NCBI GenBank assembly: GCA_025363315.1
Contig: JANYED010000191.1
Span: forward strand, 1 to 41,260
DNA: 41,260 bases
Direction: 5' to 3'
DNA from: Polaromonas sp.
GTDB taxonomy: Bacteria > Pseudomonadota > Gammaproteobacteria > Burkholderiales > Burkholderiaceae_C
Position 1 is the first letter of the stretch; every line of letters begins with the position of its first letter. This document shows positions 41,045-41,260 of the stretch, one piece after another. Made by a program: the position numbers and the translations under genes. The notes beneath the pieces are model-generated. The model did no database searches. It was not told the DNA's origin and worked only from the letters and a program-made list of their open reading frames with translations.

Positions 41045-41260
41045 ATGCAAGATATCCTTGAAAAACTAGAACAGAAACGCGCCGCTGCCCGCCTCGGTGG
41101 CGGTCAAAAGCGCATCGACGCGCAGCACGGCAAAGGCAAGCTCACCGCGCGCGAGCGGCTGGAGCTGCTTCTGGACGAAGGCACGTTTGAAGAGTGGGAC
41201 ATGTTTGTGGAGCACCGTTGCACCGACTTTGGCATGGCCGACAACCGCCCGCCGGGTGAC
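41045..41260 (+). CDS. pccB: Propionyl-CoA (acyl-CoA) carboxylase carboxyltransferase (beta) subunit, 3' end outside window
   Basis: The first 72 residues are visible from ATG 41045; the full protein is about 510. The start [20 protein letters not shown], with [20 protein letters not shown] and [20 protein letters not shown], is the standard N-terminus of acyl-CoA carboxylase beta subunits. Together with scpA and meaB it implies propionyl-CoA to methylmalonyl-CoA to succinyl-CoA flux. The biotin-carrying alpha subunit should lie downstream. The gap from meaB is 24 bases. Confidence 0.92.
   Translation, partial: MQDILEKLEQKRAAARLGGGQKRIDAQHGKGKLTARERLELLLDEGTFEEWDMFVEHRCTDFGMADNRPPGD

Overview
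The window looks like a chromosomal segment of a Burkholderiales bacterium, most likely Comamonadaceae (Rhodoferax/Polaromonas-like). This rests on protein family character, gene neighbourhoods, moderately high GC, and two dispersed repeat families that I associate with that family. No tRNA, rRNA, CRISPR array, phage or insertion sequence was seen. Gene density is high, and only one gap exceeds 300 bases (27676-28045).

Layout. 1-1804: 3' part of the translational ABC-F factor ettA, then a DUF1415 gene. 1801-6882: a LysR regulator divergent from dabB-dabA, a two-subunit dissolved inorganic carbon uptake system. 7023-8369: a membrane-anchored TAXI-type solute-binding protein. 8493-17354: a long minus-strand copper/heavy-metal cluster. 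In transcription order it holds a CDF transporter, an HMA-MauE fusion, a Cys-rich exported protein, a small periplasmic protein, a TolC-like lipoprotein, a multicopper oxidase, a CopI-like cupredoxin, a DUF411 (CopG-like) protein, a CusF-like protein, a second Cys-rich protein, a second CusF-like protein, a putative outer-membrane protein, a periplasmic HMA protein and a MerT-like membrane protein. 17419-20864: plus-strand His-tailed DMT exporter, exported creatininase-like protein and YVTN beta-propeller. 20867-23889: complete polar amino-acid ABC importer. 24077-27675: putA with a divergent Lrp-type regulator. 28046-32119: acyl-CoA ligase, alpha/beta hydrolase, and a BciB/HCAR-type FrhB-family iron-sulfur flavoprotein. 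32187-35732: DUF4198 protein and a large metallophosphoesterase lipoprotein. 35918-36313: RidA. 36409-41260: GntR regulator divergent from scpA-vapB-vapC-meaB-pccB, a propionyl/methylmalonyl-CoA operon with a toxin-antitoxin module inside it.

The most unusual structure is a roughly 45-60 bp dispersed repeat. I found about 12 recognisable copies, nine of them inside coding sequences. Three are in putA, one makes the linker of the HMA-MauE fusion, one covers the start of the ABC ATPase and the end of its permease, and one supplies the last codons and stop of meaB. Read relative to the host gene, eight of the nine intragenic copies fall into a single reading frame for their orientation, as if selected to be stop-free.

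How the parts work together: the copper cluster appears to be a mainly periplasmic copper-handling system (oxidase, cupredoxin, CopG-like, CusF-like, Cys-rich proteins) whose TolC component has no RND pump or adaptor in this window. DabAB would supply bicarbonate. The scpA/meaB/pccB operon would run propionyl-CoA to succinyl-CoA, with MeaB protecting the B12 mutase. All function calls come from reading motifs by eye; no database search was run.
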